Shown here in pieces: positions 43,409 through 52,807 of a DNA stretch of 64,000 bases. The translations under genes were made by a program, and so were the position numbers. The notes beneath the pieces were generated by a model, which was not told where the DNA came from, did not search any database, and worked only from the letters and a program-made list of their open reading frames with translations. The stretch is from Bacillota bacterium (GTDB lineage Bacteria; Bacillota; Clostridia; Lachnospirales; Lachnospiraceae): assembly GCA_023437365.1 (NCBI GenBank), contig JAEZGK010000058.1, forward strand, positions 186,001 through 250,000, given 5' to 3'. Positions within the stretch are counted from its first letter, which is position 1; each line of letters starts with the position of its first letter.

Positions 43409-44362
43409 TTACTCCTTCGTATAGAAATCCGGTCGGATGCAATTCAACAAATATCCGCCGATCTCTTTCTTAAGGTATCCCGATACTATCAATTCAAATA
43501 AGGTTTTCCGGTACAATACCCTAAGTAATTGCAACTCCTTTTTACGGCTTTTCATCTGTCCGTTCATCTGTCCATACATCCAGGAAATAACTTTGAGAAG
43601 ATGAAGCAGCTCTTTTTGATACAAACGCTCCAAACGATGTCGTGCATAAAAGTCTTTTCTCTGTTGGTAAGCTTCTATTTTATGCATAGCTGATAAATTA
43701 AATTTTCGTCCGGTAATACTGGTTGCTCTCTGTCGATAAAAATACAGCTTATTCTGGGAACACACAATTCTTTTTGCCCGATAAACTAATTTGTAATTTA
43801 TGAACTCATCTTCATGGATTTTCCCTTCCGGGAAGCGCAGCTGTTGAAATAATGTTTTCTTATAAAGCTTATTCCATACAACAGAGAATTTGATACTATC
43901 GGGAGCATGGAAACGCTCCAGAAGTTCTATATTTGTATATACTTCCGGCAATTCCGATCTATTGCCACAGCAATCAAGCTCCTTCTCCTGCTTAACCTTA
44001 ACAAACTCGCATTGTGATATATCCGCATGATACTTGACTATGTTCTCATATAATAGCTCCAACATATCAAGGGCAATCCAATCATCGCTGTCAATAAAAG
44101 CAACATATTCTCCGGTCATAGTATTCAGTCCGGCATTACGGGCAGAGCTCAAACCTCCATTACTTTTATGAATCACTCTAATTCTGTCATCTTGCTGCGC
44201 ATACTTATCACATATGAGCGGGCTCGTATCGGTCGCCCCATCATCTACAAGAATAAGTTCATATGCTCTGAAGGTTTGCCTTAGGATGCTTTCAATACAT
44301 TTTTCTAAATATTTATCGACATTATAAATCGGAACTATTATACTGATGATTGGCTTCACCAT
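43409..44362 (-). CDS. Family 2 glycosyltransferase
   Basis: A 317-residue GT-A enzyme: ISIIVPIYNVDKYLEKCIES, LVDDGATDTS, GGLSSARNAGL and the metal-binding AFIDSDDW. It is typical of capsule/teichoic-type GT2 enzymes. Donor and acceptor are unknown. It lies within the operon of GT2 genes. Confidence 0.92.
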   Translation of the reverse strand: MVKPIISIIVPIYNVDKYLEKCIESILRQTFRAYELILVDDGATDTSPLICDKYAQQDDRIRVIHKSNGGLSSARNAGLNTMTGEYVAFIDSDDWIALDMLELLYENIVKYHADISQCEFVKVKQEKELDCCGNRSELPEVYTNIELLERFHAPDSIKFSVVWNKLYKKTLFQQLRFPEGKIHEDEFINYKLVYRAKRIVCSQNKLYFYRQRATSITGRKFNLSAMHKIEAYQQRKDFYARHRLERLYQKELLHLLKVISWMYGQMNGQMKSRKKELQLLRVLYRKTLFELIVSGYLKKEIGGYLLNCIRPDFYTKE

Positions 44363-44408
44363 ATTTCCCCCATTAATTATCAGATTTCCAATTTTATCAC
44401 TTTATTAG

Positions 44409-45788
44409 TTATCTCCTGAAGAAGGCGCTAACTTCAATCTTGTAAATCAGAAATAAGTCTAAGTTTATAACAAATACACGTTTGACTTTATTCACTTTAT
44501 AGTAAATTTCTCCATAGAAGTTTTTATTTATTACAAGTATGACATCAACATGATTAATCACGGAATCAAAGCTTCTTATAACATGTCCTGTCGGAAGTTG
44601 TTCTCCGTCCCTTCTATGATTGCTATCTATCACATATTCAATCTCTTTTCTGCCAGAATCATTAACCTCAAGGAAATCCCTACCTTTTTGCCCCGCTCCC
44701 CAAATTGCTATACGATAAGCTTTCTCTCTGCAATAGGCCAGTAATTGTGTTAATCTCTCTCTTGTCTGACGATAAAAATCAAGATAAGAATAAGCTCTTC
44801 GCCTCAAATCACCTATCTGTTCTAACAGTAATTCAGAAGATTTGTCATTCAGCAATGCCATCTGCAGATAGATCGGATCAACCAATTTATCAATATAATA
44901 ATTATTCAAATATTCCGGGCAGATGTTCTGTATAGTATTACTTATTTCCTGCATTTTCTCAACCGGAGGATTGTCAAATCTCTCGAGGCAGCTATCCAAC
45001 ATATAAAAATAATAACTTCGGATAAAAAACATGTTCAACTCAGTTTGCAGCAGTGGGAAAAAATCTTCCTGTTTCGCCCGATCATAGAACAACCTCACCG
45101 CCTCCATCCGTTGGAAATGATGTGTACTATTCATGGTTTGCATCGTTGAACCTTCCCGGTTATTATAAAAATAAAGAACTTTGTTCAGCTTTTTCAGCTT
45201 TTGTGAAAAAAGGAACAGAAAGGGAATCACAGCTTGATCTTCGTATTGAATACCCTCCGGGAAAAATAAACCGTGCTTCAATATCAGATCTCTATGAATC
45301 AGCTTGGCGAAGGGAAATGCTTTCATAGAAAGTAATTCCTTCTTACTCTCCATCGTCAGCAATCCATCAACTTCATTGCCAACCTCCATAACGGGCTTCT
45401 CCTCACCCGTACCTTCTGATACCTTTATATAGTCACATAGAATCAGATCGCTTCCGGTATGTATTGCTGCTTGATACATTTCCTCACAGATGGTCGTGTC
45501 AACCCAATCATCACTGTCTACAAACATGATATATTCCCCGGTTGACTTCCTTATCCCGACATTACGCGCCCCGCCCTGCTTTATATTCTGCCGGAGATAG
45601 ATGCAACACATTCTGTCCGGGTATTTTTCTTCATATTCTCTCATGATATCCGCGGAACCATCAGGAGAAGCATCATTGACAACTATGATTTCAAGATCTG
45701 AAAGGGTTTGATTTACCAAGGAATCCAGGCAGCGTCTCAAATACTTTTCCACATTATACACCGGCACGATAACACTTACCTTCTTCAA
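44409..45788 (-). CDS. Family 2 glycosyltransferase fused to Rossmann module
   Basis: A 459-residue protein. The N-terminal GT-A domain has VSVIVPVYNVEKYLRRCLDS, VVNDASPDGS, GGARNVGI and MFVDSDDW. The C-terminal 90 residues are the cluster's recurrent module (RIAIWGAGQKGRDFL, IEYVIDSN). The fusion links the module to sugar transfer. Clustered with two further GT2 genes downstream. Confidence 0.9.
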   Translation of the reverse strand: MKKVSVIVPVYNVEKYLRRCLDSLVNQTLSDLEIIVVNDASPDGSADIMREYEEKYPDRMCCIYLRQNIKQGGARNVGIRKSTGEYIMFVDSDDWVDTTICEEMYQAAIHTGSDLILCDYIKVSEGTGEEKPVMEVGNEVDGLLTMESKKELLSMKAFPFAKLIHRDLILKHGLFFPEGIQYEDQAVIPFLFLFSQKLKKLNKVLYFYNNREGSTMQTMNSTHHFQRMEAVRLFYDRAKQEDFFPLLQTELNMFFIRSYYFYMLDSCLERFDNPPVEKMQEISNTIQNICPEYLNNYYIDKLVDPIYLQMALLNDKSSELLLEQIGDLRRRAYSYLDFYRQTRERLTQLLAYCREKAYRIAIWGAGQKGRDFLEVNDSGRKEIEYVIDSNHRRDGEQLPTGHVIRSFDSVINHVDVILVINKNFYGEIYYKVNKVKRVFVINLDLFLIYKIEVSAFFRR

Positions 45789-45827
45789 CCTGTCTCCCCC
45801 CTCTACGTCAACTAAGGAGAATTCTTC

Positions 45828-47648
45828 TTAATTCTCCTCGGTCAGAGTCTTAAACGCATTTTTCTCTAATATTATATCAGATATTTGCAGCTTATTCTGT
45901 AATATTTTAATCTCATCCTTCTGCTTTTGGGTTAACTCAATCTGTTCTCCTGAATTGAAATCAAAAGCCTGCTCCTGAGAAGGAAAATAGATATAATTCT
46001 CCGTAATGACAATTCCTTCTCGGTTAATGATTCCCCCTGTGTATTGATCATCAAAAATATCATTACCCAGCGCGTATCCAATCTCAAAATCCATGATATT
46101 TGCTATGGTAGGCAGAAGATCAATCTGTCCAACCACTTTTTGTATTCGCACTTCTTCAGTCTGTCCCGGAAATCGCATCAGGGAAACAACTTTATTCTGT
46201 TTCATCCAATTCATATCTGTATTTTCAATTCCTAAGTAATTCATAAGCTCCTGCCGATATTGCCTCGGAACACCGGAATGGTCACCATACATCACCAGGA
46301 AAGAATTATCATACAACCCTTTCTCCTTCATCTCCTGAATAAACTCTCCAATGGCTTTATCTGCATAATGTGCACCTTTGATATATCTTCCAAGAAATGT
46401 CCCCTCCAAATCACCGACCGGAAACTCATCCTTCTCGAAGAAATCATAAGGGTGATGCAAAGATAATGTAATCAAAAATGAATAGAACAGGCTGCTCTTA
46501 CTTTTTTCTTCCATAAGCTCAGTAATCTGCCGAAAAAATGAGCTGTCGCTTAAACCGGGGAAAATGAATTCATCATTCTTCAGCATAGAATTATCAATGA
46601 AGCTATCGTAACCATACAACCGATACATCAAATGACGATTCCAAAAGCTTGCCTGATTCCCATGAGCGCTAAAATTGTAATACCCTCTCCTTTTGGCAGC
46701 ATGTCCAATGGAACGAAAAGTGTTATTCTGACATTCATAACAAGCCGGTTTATCAGCAAGGGGGAATAATGAATTATTAATGATTAGTTCAGCATCCGAT
46801 GTATTCCCTACACTGGTCTGGTAAAACATGTGATCAAATCGTGTACATTGTCCGGAAAGTTGATTTAAGTTAGGGGTAATCTCCCGCCCTTCAATCACAC
46901 GGTCTCTCAAGAATTCCTGCATAGATTCCATCTGAACAACAATTAGATTTTTACCCTTTGCTTTTCCGGAATATAGATTAGCCGTCTTTTTCCATGATGC
47001 ATCTTGAATTATTTTTCTCTCTTCAGCAGTAATTTTCCTGTTTTGATGCAGTCGACTTCTCATATAACCAATCAGATCATTGATATGATAATAAAGAACA
47101 CCCAAATCCCTGGCCATTCTTTTTCTATTCCAGAAATACGATTTCCTGTTGCTATGTAGATAGATATAAGAAAACCATACTGTACCAATCGATATACAAA
47201 CAACCGAGAAAATAACGCAAAAAAGACCCGAGGCTTGACTATGCTGCTCTAAAAGTAGGATGAGCGCTGCCACAAGCGGTAGGTCTGCAAAATACAAGAG
47301 GTCTTTTTTCAAAAACACACCAAAGACACTGTTTCTAATCCCTTTCAACAATTTGAACTGATGTAGGATAACAGATAATGTCAGCGGATTCTTGTAATAT
47401 CTCATATATAAAGCATCTGCGAACAGAAGAATGTCCATACCAAGACCAAATATAAGCCACAATAAGCTATGACGAAACAAACTGATGATACCAAGGATAA
47501 TCAGTCCTGAAGCAAACATGGCTTGCGTACTTTTTCTATGAATTTTCCACCGAAACGGAGGTGTATTGATATTAGTATCAAAATTAAAATATAACAGCTT
47601 TCCAGCTATCCATAAAAGCAAGCATATATTGATGACTATGTATATCAT
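45828..47648 (-). CDS. LtaS-like phosphoglycerol transferase (sulfatase family)
   Basis: A 606-residue polytopic membrane enzyme. About five hydrophobic helices fill residues 1-170. The extracellular sulfatase-type domain carries KNLIVVQMESMQ, the nucleophile Thr in TSVGNTSDAE, and VMYGDHSG, all features of lipoteichoic acid synthase and related phosphoglycerol transferases. It probably moves phosphoglycerol from phosphatidylglycerol onto a glycan. The CDP-glycerol enzyme nearby supports a phosphoglycerol-decorated product. Location in a glycosylation cluster argues against the main LTA synthase. Confidence 0.87.
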   Translation of the reverse strand: MIYIVINICLLLWIAGKLLYFNFDTNINTPPFRWKIHRKSTQAMFASGLIILGIISLFRHSLLWLIFGLGMDILLFADALYMRYYKNPLTLSVILHQFKLLKGIRNSVFGVFLKKDLLYFADLPLVAALILLLEQHSQASGLFCVIFSVVCISIGTVWFSYIYLHSNRKSYFWNRKRMARDLGVLYYHINDLIGYMRSRLHQNRKITAEERKIIQDASWKKTANLYSGKAKGKNLIVVQMESMQEFLRDRVIEGREITPNLNQLSGQCTRFDHMFYQTSVGNTSDAELIINNSLFPLADKPACYECQNNTFRSIGHAAKRRGYYNFSAHGNQASFWNRHLMYRLYGYDSFIDNSMLKNDEFIFPGLSDSSFFRQITELMEEKSKSSLFYSFLITLSLHHPYDFFEKDEFPVGDLEGTFLGRYIKGAHYADKAIGEFIQEMKEKGLYDNSFLVMYGDHSGVPRQYRQELMNYLGIENTDMNWMKQNKVVSLMRFPGQTEEVRIQKVVGQIDLLPTIANIMDFEIGYALGNDIFDDQYTGGIINREGIVITENYIYFPSQEQAFDFNSGEQIELTQKQKDEIKILQNKLQISDIILEKNAFKTLTEEN

Positions 47649-47670
47649 AAGTCCGTCCCCCTAAAGCTTT

Positions 47671-48858
47671 TTACCAATAACGTCCTGCTTCCACTTTCTT
47701 ATAATCACTGGGTATCTCATTCTCTCGCGGGCTTGTCCAATATTCGTTGTATATTCCGAGTCTATTCCAAGCCTTTCCTTTGATACCAAAGAAAAGCTGT
47801 AATATACCACCGATATGAATTGCCTTTCTTCCCAATCCCCTGATATACTCCCCAAGAGGAAGTCCATACGCACCGGCACCGATTAGCGCAATGTCAAAAT
47901 CTATCTTATCAATCTGTTTCTGCATACTCTCCAGTGCTTCAAACCAATCAGAATATTCGGTCTGGTTTCCGGCAATACTTTGCACAGCTTTTAACGTTAT
48001 CAATTCAAATTCCGGAAGAAACTCGCGATTATGAAACAGTTTATCTCTCTTCTCATAATTTTGTCTGATGGATTCTTCAAAAGGATGAATTACCAATACC
48101 TTCTTACCCTTCAAGGCAGTAGTCCAGGGGTTCTTTCGGTCATAGGGAAAAACCGTATTATCGTAATCCGCAATCATTTTATTCGGATAAAACTCATGAT
48201 ATAAGCGATCCTCAAAAGCCGAAAACCACATTGACCAGATAAAATCCATCTTTTTTAAGCCCGCCATATATCGTTCTGCAAATTGATCAAGTAAAGAATC
48301 CTCAGCGGGAAAAAAACCGGCATTCATCGTCATCATCATTTTCACATTATTTGGATACCCCTCCGACTTAGTCACTCTGCGTTTCAGAAAATACAGGTAG
48401 TGGCAGAGGCATTCCAATTCTACCGATCCCAGACGTCCAAGAAAGAATGGCTGATCACCGGATAGTCCTTCTACTATTTTTTGGTTGACTTCTTCATCAC
48501 AAAGGAGAGTATTGGCAAAGGTATCTTTAGCTTTAATTTCCCGAAGAACTCCGAGCTTTATTCTATAGTAATGATTCATTCCCATAGTGATCAGCTGCTT
48601 TTCAATCTCCTCATCATAGGTACTGGATATAATAATACAGGCCTCCGGGTAATTAGTGAGTTTTTCCGGCGCTATGATGGGATATCCATTCATCGTAGTT
48701 CCCTCCAGCGCTTTGTCATTATCACAAAATGCAATAATATGAGCCCCGATCTTCTCGAATTCTTCCAGGGTTCTTAATCCACAGGATCCCCCTCCAAACA
48801 GAATGATATCTTTTCCAATAAAGTATTCCATTTCTTGTCCAACAACCCGAATATACAT
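47671..48858 (-). CDS. Rossmann module fused to a GT-D-like domain
   Basis: A 395-residue protein. Residues about 15-95 are the recurrent module (DIILFGGGSCGLRTLEEF, IIAFCDND). The C-terminal part (about 130-395) contains PFFLGRLGSVELEC and ALIGAGAYGLPLGEYI followed by GGILQLFFGIKGK, a pattern seen in uncharacterised glycan-cluster proteins and resembling GT-D-type (DUF1792) enzymes. The ATG at 48858 has GGAG 4 bases upstream. A glycosyltransferase role is inferred. Confidence 0.65.
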   Translation of the reverse strand: MYIRVVGQEMEYFIGKDIILFGGGSCGLRTLEEFEKIGAHIIAFCDNDKALEGTTMNGYPIIAPEKLTNYPEACIIISSTYDEEIEKQLITMGMNHYYRIKLGVLREIKAKDTFANTLLCDEEVNQKIVEGLSGDQPFFLGRLGSVELECLCHYLYFLKRRVTKSEGYPNNVKMMMTMNAGFFPAEDSLLDQFAERYMAGLKKMDFIWSMWFSAFEDRLYHEFYPNKMIADYDNTVFPYDRKNPWTTALKGKKVLVIHPFEESIRQNYEKRDKLFHNREFLPEFELITLKAVQSIAGNQTEYSDWFEALESMQKQIDKIDFDIALIGAGAYGLPLGEYIRGLGRKAIHIGGILQLFFGIKGKAWNRLGIYNEYWTSPRENEIPSDYKKVEAGRYW

Positions 48859-48888
48859 AGCTCTCCATTCCGATGCCTATACCGCATA

Positions 48889-50085
48889 TTAAAGTGTTCT
48901 CTGCAAAGCTTCATACAATCGTTCACAAGCATGGTCATCCGGTTGATCAAAAAGCTTGTTTTTCACCTCATTGTGGTCTTCCGGAAGCGTCTTCTTCTGT
49001 AACAACGCCTGTTCCAATTCGTTTTGATTATACACTTTATGACCGGGTGTAAATTCAGAGTAATCAAAATATAGTTCTCTGGATTCCTCCAGGTATTCTT
49101 TATAATCATAAGGAAAAAACAGTATTGGTTTTCCGGTTAACATAAAATCGTAGCAAACAGAGGAATAGTCTGAAATTAGTACATCCGTAAGTTTTAATAT
49201 TCCGTAAGGATCAGCTTGCGGATCTACGACCAGGATATTTTCGCTATTCAAAGCTTGAAATCTATCCTGCAGTTGCGATTTCGGGTGCAACTTCACACAC
49301 AGAAATATATTCTCATGTTTCACGAACTCACATAATCTTTCTATGTTGATTACCTCAAAAAATTTCCGTTCGCTTATCCGAAACGTCGGCATATAGGTTA
49401 CAATTCTAAAATTGTCTTTTTTATCTGCAAGTATATTGTATTCCAAGCGCTCCTTTGGTGTCATTACATTGATGATCTTGTCAGAAATCAAGTAATCATT
49501 ACGCGGATAGCCTTCCATCAGTATTCGATTCGTCTGAAATGCAGAAGCAAAGATCGGTCTTAAATATACTGATGTTGTAAGTACATAATGGGAAGGCTTT
49601 TCATCCGATATTCTTCGTGGGATTGCATAAACTCTCTCCGAAGAATTTCTTGGGTTTCTGTAATAATCAAACAAATTGTCCTTTTGGATTTTCTTCAATG
49701 GAATTCCATGCCATAGATTAATCTTTACTGCCCCGCCCGATAATGAATAACAGATATCCTTCGAATAATTATCAAACAGATACATCTTCGCACGAATGCA
49801 GCTCATAATCCCTTTCCAGCTGTAAAGGTAATGGCATCGATAACCGTTTCCCTTCAGAAACTCTACAATTTCCTTGTTCTTAGTAATCCAAACAGCTATC
49901 ATCTTATCTGCTTTATATTGAGAAAGATAAAGATAGAAGTATTTTGGATTATCAGCAAATCGCGTACCAAAGGTACTCCCAAATACCCATAGTTTTTTAT
50001 TCCTCGGGACAAGGCAGGATAAACCATAGACAGGCAGCAATAGAAGCTGACTCCAATACTTAATTTCCTTCCATATTTTCCTCAT
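48889..50085 (-). CDS. CDP-glycerol glycerophosphotransferase family protein
   Basis: A 398-residue GT-B-like enzyme of the TagB/TagF group, which transfers glycerol phosphate (or other polyol phosphate) from a CDP-linked donor. Visible are NLWHGIPLKKIQ with the catalytic His, KLHPKSQ, and the signature LISDYSSVCYDFMLTGKP. The ATG at 50085 is used, with GGGTGA just upstream. Together with the LtaS-like protein it suggests phosphoglycerol on the glycan. Confidence 0.87.
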   Translation of the reverse strand: MRKIWKEIKYWSQLLLLPVYGLSCLVPRNKKLWVFGSTFGTRFADNPKYFYLYLSQYKADKMIAVWITKNKEIVEFLKGNGYRCHYLYSWKGIMSCIRAKMYLFDNYSKDICYSLSGGAVKINLWHGIPLKKIQKDNLFDYYRNPRNSSERVYAIPRRISDEKPSHYVLTTSVYLRPIFASAFQTNRILMEGYPRNDYLISDKIINVMTPKERLEYNILADKKDNFRIVTYMPTFRISERKFFEVINIERLCEFVKHENIFLCVKLHPKSQLQDRFQALNSENILVVDPQADPYGILKLTDVLISDYSSVCYDFMLTGKPILFFPYDYKEYLEESRELYFDYSEFTPGHKVYNQNELEQALLQKKTLPEDHNEVKNKLFDQPDDHACERLYEALQRTL

Positions 50086-50137
50086 ATATTCACCCAATCA
50101 TCAGAATTATCCTCTTAGTAATTCCACTCTCCATATC

Positions 50138-51640
50138 TTACCACTTCTGCAATATGGTTTTTCTCTCAATCGGATCCAAAGCCCTCACGATAGGGTCATC
50201 ATAGTAGGAATCATTTTTTATGTGTGTTGTAGACACCTCTTCAAAAATTGCACCCTTTGTAGACGTGAACGAATGATTTTGTTCTCTGAGTACTGTCTGG
50301 ATATCACCAGGCTTCATATAGATATCCTTTCCTTCTATATTCACAGTCAGATCACCATATAGTAACTGAAAGGTCTCTTCCTTGACCTTGTGCATATGTA
50401 CCGGATGCTTTTGTCCCGGGAGGATGACAAGCAGCTTTTTGCAGTATTCCCGATTGATGATGCTGATGATAATCGCACCGGTTTGTCTGAAGTGCTTCAT
50501 TCCGTAATGGTGGGACAGTTCAACAGTAAAATCCTTACCAAGTGCAATTCCCGCCTCATATAACATACCCTTTGCATCATGCACCACGCTTCTAACCAGA
50601 CCGATAGCAGTTACTCTCTTCTTTTCATATAAAGGTTCATTCACATTATAATCACGGCTAGCTTCTATACCATCTAAGAAATCACCACTGGTCATCTGTC
50701 TTTCATGCAAAGGCATTGCAAAGAATACATCCTCCTGCATAATCGGATCACCCATCTTTACCTCACGCTTCAAATAGACACCTCTCATCAAAGATCTGAG
50801 AGAATCCACTTCCTCCTGACTGACATACTTATCATTCTCTTTCTTAGTTCTACAGATCATTTTCGCATCCAGGATTGCTTTCACCCAGCGATCTGTCTGC
50901 TCCGGATTCATGGAATAAGAATTCAGGGTAATCGTCTCCGTAGGTAAGCCGACATGGCGTTCTAATAATTTTGCTCCCTTAGCAATTGCCAGCATGGGGA
51001 CAATATTATCATTGGGCTCCTCGTGACCCGAATAGCCGATGGTTACCTCCGGATACCTGCGGTTCATTCTATCGATAAAATCGAGTTGTAATTGCTCCAG
51101 AGGTGCGGGATACTCGGCAATACAATGAAGAAACGCGAATTCGCAGCCCTTATGAGTAAAGAAATTATAGAGCTTGTCTATATCAGATAATACCTTACCG
51201 CCGGTTGAAATAATCACGGGCTTGTGGGTATATGCAATCTTTGTAAGCAGCGGCCAGTCCATTGCACTGCAGCTTGCCACCTTAATAATATCTATTCCCT
51301 GATCCATACACCAGTCCACCCCATCCTCATCAAAGGGTGTACTCATGGCAATCATCCCCTCATCATGGATTACATCCACAAGCTGGGTAAACTGATCAAA
51401 ATTCAATCTGGTACTCATAAATCTCGGGATATGCTTCACATCGGTACGCTCCATATAATCCGGATGGATAAAGGTATCCAGATTACGATACTGAAGCTTC
51501 ACTGCCGCCTTAATATTATACTTCCGCGCAATTCTGCTCATCGCCTTGATGATATCTATTCCATGTTCCACACTGCCCTGGTGACTGTTAGCCATCTCAA
51601 AAATAAACAGATCCTCGAACACATTCTTCTCGTTATTCAT
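50138..51640 (-). CDS. NeuB-family nonulosonic acid synthase with C-terminal cupin
   Basis: A 500-residue enzyme condensing phosphoenolpyruvate with an amino-sugar to a nine-carbon acid. The NeuB barrel (about 1-270) has EMANSHQGS, KLQYRN, MSTPFDE, STGGK and ERHVGLP. An SAF/antifreeze-like domain follows (about 285-350, LRSLMRGVYLKREV). A cupin domain ends the protein (PGQKHPVHMHKVKEETFQLL), an addition absent from plain sialic acid synthases. The ATG at 51640 has GGAG 8 bases upstream. Product could be legionaminic, pseudaminic or a related acid; earlier pathway genes are not in the window. Confidence 0.88.
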   Translation of the reverse strand: MNNEKNVFEDLFIFEMANSHQGSVEHGIDIIKAMSRIARKYNIKAAVKLQYRNLDTFIHPDYMERTDVKHIPRFMSTRLNFDQFTQLVDVIHDEGMIAMSTPFDEDGVDWCMDQGIDIIKVASCSAMDWPLLTKIAYTHKPVIISTGGKVLSDIDKLYNFFTHKGCEFAFLHCIAEYPAPLEQLQLDFIDRMNRRYPEVTIGYSGHEEPNDNIVPMLAIAKGAKLLERHVGLPTETITLNSYSMNPEQTDRWVKAILDAKMICRTKKENDKYVSQEEVDSLRSLMRGVYLKREVKMGDPIMQEDVFFAMPLHERQMTSGDFLDGIEASRDYNVNEPLYEKKRVTAIGLVRSVVHDAKGMLYEAGIALGKDFTVELSHHYGMKHFRQTGAIIISIINREYCKKLLVILPGQKHPVHMHKVKEETFQLLYGDLTVNIEGKDIYMKPGDIQTVLREQNHSFTSTKGAIFEEVSTTHIKNDSYYDDPIVRALDPIERKTILQKW

Positions 51641-51713
51641 GTTCAATTCTCCTTTCCATGGGGTGGGTTTTATTCCCTTCTGTTACATCGTATTATATAT
51701 ATCGACCAAATCT

Positions 51714-51742
51714 ATCATAATATAAATAACAGCCCTTGACAA
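51714..51742 (-). promoter_or_regulatory. Sigma-A promoter upstream of the neuB-like gene
   Basis: Minus strand: TTGTCA, 17-base spacer, TATGAT. It lies in the 145-bp gap after the cytidylyltransferase gene and could give the glycan genes a transcript independent of the flagellar operon. Confidence 0.65.
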
Positions 51743-51785
51743 TATGGTTATTTTTCTACAAATTCATACTATCCCCTGTCTGAGT

Positions 51786-52787
51786 TTACAAGATTTCCAG
51801 CAATTTATTCATGCTTAGCATCTTATCATCCACATAATAATCCGCATTCGGTTTACCAAAATGTAACTCATGATAATGAAGGCCCCAATCCAGAAGCTGC
51901 TTCTTCGTAATTTCGCTCCAGTCAATCCCTGTAACATAACCTCTGGCTGTATGTAATACAATATAATTTCCGAGCTCGTAAAGTCTGTTGATGACGCGAA
52001 TCATCTCCACATTCGGCTCTGACAATGCATAGTCATTATCCTTCTGAAGCTTCGCTATTACCCCGTCAATGTCGAAGACAAGTCGTCTGTTTCCGGAGGT
52101 AATCCTAAGGACTTCCTCTGCCAGAGCGTACTCTTCCTCTGTATCAATATCAAAATTCTTACTCATCTCATACCCATAGATCCGGCTGCCGGACATGGAA
52201 TACTCTTTTAGAATCACCTCACCGCGTACCACATCGATACAGGCATTCTGATAATATACCTTCGGCAGCTGCTGTCTCGGCATATTATAGCATTCCGGGA
52301 TATCTGTCATAATCGGAGTGATCCTGCCATCTGCCTGTCGATGCCACATCTTATAGGGTATTTCCCTTGCCGAAGCGATGCTTCGTACCGATGAAATATC
52401 AGCATTCTCAATTAATATCTTTATCATAGCATCAATATCTGCGACCTCTCGAATCGGATAGGTTGGCCTAAGCTGAACGACAATATCTGCATGATAACCC
52501 TCCTTATCCTCCAGGTACTTTAGACAGTGGTGAAAAACATCAATATCTAAAGCTGTATCCGTCGCATATTCTGCAGGGCGCAGAAAAGGAACCTCCGCCC
52601 CGTATTCCCTACCGATGCGTGCATAGTCTTCACTATCCGTACTGAGGATAATACGATTGATATAACTGGACTGTTTTGCATGCTCGATAGAATAAGCCAG
52701 CATCGGCTTTCCATTCATTAATCTAATATTTTTATGCGGAACACTTTTGGAACCACTTCTGGCGGGAATAACTGCTAAGATATTCAT
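51786..52787 (-). CDS. CMP-nonulosonate cytidylyltransferase fused to HAD-like domain
   Basis: A 333-residue protein. The NeuA-type domain (about 1-225) has AVIPARSGSKSVPHKNI for CTP, RPAEYATD and QLRPTYP. A C-terminal HAD-like domain (about 228-333) shows FDIDGVIA, LHTARG and FGKPNADYYVDDK, as in capsule-type phosphatases. It activates the nine-carbon acid as the CMP sugar for Maf. GGGG lies 7 bases before the ATG; it is 20 bp downstream of the Maf gene. Confidence 0.87.
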   Translation of the reverse strand: MNILAVIPARSGSKSVPHKNIRLMNGKPMLAYSIEHAKQSSYINRIILSTDSEDYARIGREYGAEVPFLRPAEYATDTALDIDVFHHCLKYLEDKEGYHADIVVQLRPTYPIREVADIDAMIKILIENADISSVRSIASAREIPYKMWHRQADGRITPIMTDIPECYNMPRQQLPKVYYQNACIDVVRGEVILKEYSMSGSRIYGYEMSKNFDIDTEEEYALAEEVLRITSGNRRLVFDIDGVIAKLQKDNDYALSEPNVEMIRVINRLYELGNYIVLHTARGYVTGIDWSEITKKQLLDWGLHYHELHFGKPNADYYVDDKMLSMNKLLEIL

Positions 52788-52807
52788 CTGATCACCCCTT
52801 TACAGCT

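Noticed and set aside
47661..47879. 72-codon frame at the end of the GT-D-like gene
   Set aside because: Out-of-frame shadow of a long coding region with a clear protein pattern.
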